This document shows, piece after piece, positions 13,682 to 16,007 of a stretch of DNA of 16,007 nt. Each line of letters starts with the position of its first letter. Positions within the stretch are counted from its first letter, which is position 1. The notes under the pieces are model-generated. The model saw only the letters and a program-made list of their open reading frames with translations, was not told the DNA's origin and ran no database searches. Both the position numbers and the translations under genes were made by a program. Origin of the DNA: Syntrophaceae bacterium UBA2192 (lineage in GTDB: Bacteria; Desulfobacterota; Syntrophia; Syntrophales; UBA2192); contig DCVI01000151.1 of assembly GCA_002327315.1 (NCBI GenBank), forward strand, positions 1 through 16,007. Direction: 5' to 3'.

Positions 13682-15169
13682 ATGGAAGTCTTTTACGGTC
13701 TCATCAATGGTTTCGCCATCGCCCTCACCCCGATCAACCTCCTTTTCTGCTTCCTGGGAGCGGTCCTGGGCACGGCGGTCGGCGTCCTTCCGGGACTCGG
13801 CCCCGCCGCGACCATCGCGCTGCTCCTGCCCATCGCCTACACGATCGCATCGCCGGTTACCGCCATTATCCTCATGGCCGGCATCTTCTACGGCTCCATG
13901 TATGGCGGATCGACGACGTCCATCCTGCTGAATCTTCCCGGCGAGGCGGCATCGGTTGTGACCTGCATCGACGGCTACCAGATGGCCCGGAAAGGGCGGG
14001 CCGGCGTGGCCCTGGGCATCGCCGCCATCGGTTCCTTCATCGCCGGCACGGTCGGCGTGATCGGGCTTACCCTCTTTGCGCCTCCCATCGCCGAGTTTGC
14101 CCTCAGTTTCGGACCGCCCGAGAAGTTCTCCCTCGCACTGGTCGGACTCCTCATGGCCGTCACCTTGTCCGGGGCCTCCATTATCAAAGGGCTGATCTTA
14201 ATGGTCATCGGGCTCCTCCTGGCATCGGTCGGCATCGATCCCATCTCCGGGAAAACCCGGTTTTCCTTCGGCGTGATCGAGCTTCAGAGCGGATTTGATT
14301 TCGTCACCCTGGCGATGGGCGTCTTCGGCCTGGGAGAAATCTTTTACAATCTCGAATCGGCGGCCAAAGCGGAAATCGTGACCACCAGGGTGGGGCAGAT
14401 CTGGCCGCGGAAAAAGGACTGGGTCAGGTCCCGGTGGGCGATGCTCCGGGGAACCCTGATCGGCTTCTTCATCGGCATCATCCCGGGCGGCGGCGCGGTC
14501 ATCTCATCCCTCGTCTCCTATGCGGTGGAGAAAAAAGTTTCGAGGCATCCCGAGGAATTCGGCAAGGGCGCCATCGAAGGCGTGGCCGCTCCCGAATCGG
14601 CCAACAACGCAGCATCCAGTTCGTCCTTCATCCCGCTGCTCACCCTCGGCATCCCCGGCAACGCCTCGATCGCCATGATCTTTGCGGCGCTCCTCATCAA
14701 GGGTGTAACACCGGGCCCGTTTCTGCTCACCGAACATCCGGACATCTTCTGGGGAGTCATCGCCTCGATGTATCTGGGAAACGTCATGCTCCTGGTGTTG
14801 AACCTCCCGCTGGTCGGGGTCTGGGTGCAACTCCTGCGGGTTCCTTACGGCATCCTGGCACCCGTGGTCCTCCTCTTTACCGCCATCGGCTCATACAGCA
14901 TCCAGAACCAGGCCTTCGACATCTATGCCCTCATCGGCTTCGGTATTTTCGGCTACATGCTGCGCAAGCTCCGTTTCGAACCCGGGCCCCTGGTACTGGC
15001 CTTCGTGCTGGGGCCCATGATCGAAGCGTCGATGCGGCAGTCGCTTCTCATGTCGGGGGGGAGCTTCCTGATTTTCCTGGAGCGTCCCATCTCGGTGTCC
15101 CTTATCGGAATTTTTGCGGTCCTCGCCATTGTCCAGGCAGCCGCGACCTTACGAAAGAGTCCCAAATAG
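13682..15169 (+). CDS. tctA: Tripartite tricarboxylate transporter, large permease subunit TctA
   Basis: A 495-aa polytopic membrane protein (roughly 10-12 hydrophobic segments) of normal family length. The two internally repeated signature regions are visible: GVLPGLGPA (34-42) with YGGSTTSILLNLPGE (74-88) in the first half, and GIIPGGGA (265-272) with PESANNA (304-310) and TLGIPG (321-326) in the second. It is the substrate-translocating subunit and receives carboxylate from the periplasmic TctC protein. A good ribosome site (GGAAGGGG) precedes the ATG. It is flanked by tctB and tctC with short gaps (9 and 22 bp), so a single transcript is expected. The substrate cannot be read from the permease. 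Confidence 0.95.
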   Translation: MEVFYGLINGFAIALTPINLLFCFLGAVLGTAVGVLPGLGPAATIALLLPIAYTIASPVTAIILMAGIFYGSMYGGSTTSILLNLPGEAASVVTCIDGYQMARKGRAGVALGIAAIGSFIAGTVGVIGLTLFAPPIAEFALSFGPPEKFSLALVGLLMAVTLSGASIIKGLILMVIGLLLASVGIDPISGKTRFSFGVIELQSGFDFVTLAMGVFGLGEIFYNLESAAKAEIVTTRVGQIWPRKKDWVRSRWAMLRGTLIGFFIGIIPGGGAVISSLVSYAVEKKVSRHPEEFGKGAIEGVAAPESANNAASSSSFIPLLTLGIPGNASIAMIFAALLIKGVTPGPFLLTEHPDIFWGVIASMYLGNVMLLVLNLPLVGVWVQLLRVPYGILAPVVLLFTAIGSYSIQNQAFDIYALIGFGIFGYMLRKLRFEPGPLVLAFVLGPMIEASMRQSLLMSGGSFLIFLERPISVSLIGIFAVLAIVQAAATLRKSPK

Positions 15170-15191
15170 ATCCCTTGAAAGGAGTGGAACC

Positions 15192-16007
15192 ATGAAAAGA
15201 GTCATTGCCGTCATCGCAGTCGCGCTGTTCGCGTTTATGGCGCTCCCGGCCATAACGACAGCTGCCGACACCTACCCCTCGAAACCGATTACCGCCATCG
15301 TGCCCATGGCAGCCGGAGGTTCGAGCGACCTTATGGCCCGTGCCATCGAGAAGTTCTGGACCAAGTATTCGCCGCAGCCGCTGGTCATCGTCAATAAGCC
15401 CGGCGGCGGGGGCGTAGTCGGCACGGAACAGGTCGTCCGCTCCAGGCCGGACGGTTACATGCTCTACATCGGGTACGGCTCCGGGCACGACGTGGTCATG
15501 CCGTCCCTCCAGAAAATGCCCTATGACCCGTTGAAAGACCTCATCGCCGTGGCGAGGGTCTCCATCCATTCCGTCGTCATCGTCACCGGCGCAAAATCCC
15601 CCTTCAACTCGATCAAGGACGTCGTTGAGTATTCGAAGAAGGAAGGCAAACCGGTCACAACGGCCGTGTCGGTGAAGGCCGGGGCCGTCGACATCGCGCT
15701 GACCGCCTTCGGCAAGGCGGCAGGCGTCAACATCGTCACGGTGCCCTTCTCGGGCGGCGCCGAGGCCACGACGGCCCTCGCGGGCGGCCACCTTATGATC
15801 GGCGGGGGACACCCCTCCGAGGTCATCCCCCACATCAGATCGGGTCGATTCAAGCCGCTGGCTGTAGTGCTCCCCCAGCGCGACCCGACGCTACCCAATG
15901 TCCCGACCCTGAAAGAACAGGGGATCGACGTTGCCACCTGGGGCTCCATCAAGGGCGTGGCCGCTCCCGCAGGCACGCCGAAGGAAGTGGTCAAGTACAT
16001 CGAAGGC
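15192..16007 (+). CDS. tctC: Tripartite tricarboxylate transporter, periplasmic binding protein TctC (partial)
   Basis: The frame is open for 272 codons to the window end, so the C-terminus (usually about 50 more residues) is missing. A signal peptide covers residues 1-25 (MKR, hydrophobic core, ITTAA before DTYPSKP). The mature protein starts with YPSKPITAIVPMAAGGSSDLMAR, then VIVNKPGGGGVVGTEQV and PDGYMLYIG, all Bug/TctC family landmarks. These extracytoplasmic receptors bind carboxylates or sugar acids between two lobes and deliver them to TctA/TctB. AAGGAG precedes the ATG. Bug receptors bind varied ligands, so the ligand is unassigned; the divergent aldolase operon suggests a hydroxylated acid. 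Confidence 0.9.
   Translation, partial: MKRVIAVIAVALFAFMALPAITTAADTYPSKPITAIVPMAAGGSSDLMARAIEKFWTKYSPQPLVIVNKPGGGGVVGTEQVVRSRPDGYMLYIGYGSGHDVVMPSLQKMPYDPLKDLIAVARVSIHSVVIVTGAKSPFNSIKDVVEYSKKEGKPVTTAVSVKAGAVDIALTAFGKAAGVNIVTVPFSGGAEATTALAGGHLMIGGGHPSEVIPHIRSGRFKPLAVVLPQRDPTLPNVPTLKEQGIDVATWGSIKGVAAPAGTPKEVVKYIEG

Noticed and set aside
1..16007. Search for defence systems, prophage, insertion sequences, tRNA or riboswitches
   Set aside because: No transposase, integrase, toxin pair, Cas protein, restriction-modification set or tRNA-like fold was recognised; the nuclease-like protein at 6090-7088 alone does not define a defence system.

Overview
The window looks like chromosomal DNA from a GC-rich, Gram-negative bacterium. 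The gene set (DUF4301 protein, an LsrF-type aldolase, a TctABC transporter) and the short heptad-repeat elements between genes would fit a Desulfobacterota/Deltaproteobacteria lineage. That placement is inference; no rRNA or marker gene is present to test it. Genes are tightly packed. Every gene from position 101 to 13065 lies on the minus strand, and the last three lie on the plus strand.

Right-hand part (8935-16007): a catabolic locus around a divergent promoter region. Leftward from 13065 runs a tight operon: a GntR/FCD regulator, an HpcH/HpaI-type class II aldolase, a D-2-hydroxyacid dehydrogenase, a DapA-superfamily lyase and a hydroxypyruvate isomerase-family protein. Rightward runs tctB-tctA-tctC, a tripartite tricarboxylate transporter whose binding protein is cut by the window end. 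Two back-to-back sigma70-type promoters share one perfect 20-bp inverted repeat that contains both -35 boxes. The enzymes fit uptake of a carboxylate or sugar acid, cleavage to pyruvate plus a C3 aldehyde (for example tartronate semialdehyde), isomerisation to hydroxypyruvate and reduction to glycerate. The substrate is not proven.

Middle part (6090-8687): a three-gene overlapping operon with its own candidate promoter. It encodes a DD-carboxypeptidase (DacA type), a secreted protein of unknown function, and a protein of unknown function whose C-terminal half resembles a PD-(D/E)XK nuclease fold lacking the usual lysine.

Left-hand part (1-5931): an LsrF-type aldolase followed by a zinc-dependent medium-chain dehydrogenase, a zinc-dependent phospholipase C-like protein, then a membrane-anchored calcineurin-type phosphoesterase overlapping a DUF4301 gene. 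No lsr (AI-2) genes accompany the LsrF homologue.

Three non-coding elements (16-109, 5048-5126, 6002-6089) share one architecture: degenerate 7-bp tandem repeats in two inverted arms around an A/T-rich centre, each abutting or containing the stop codon of a minus-strand gene. They are the clearest structure in the window that the genes do not explain. No tRNA, rRNA, CRISPR array, insertion sequence or phage gene was found. The longest intergenic stretch is about 250 bp.
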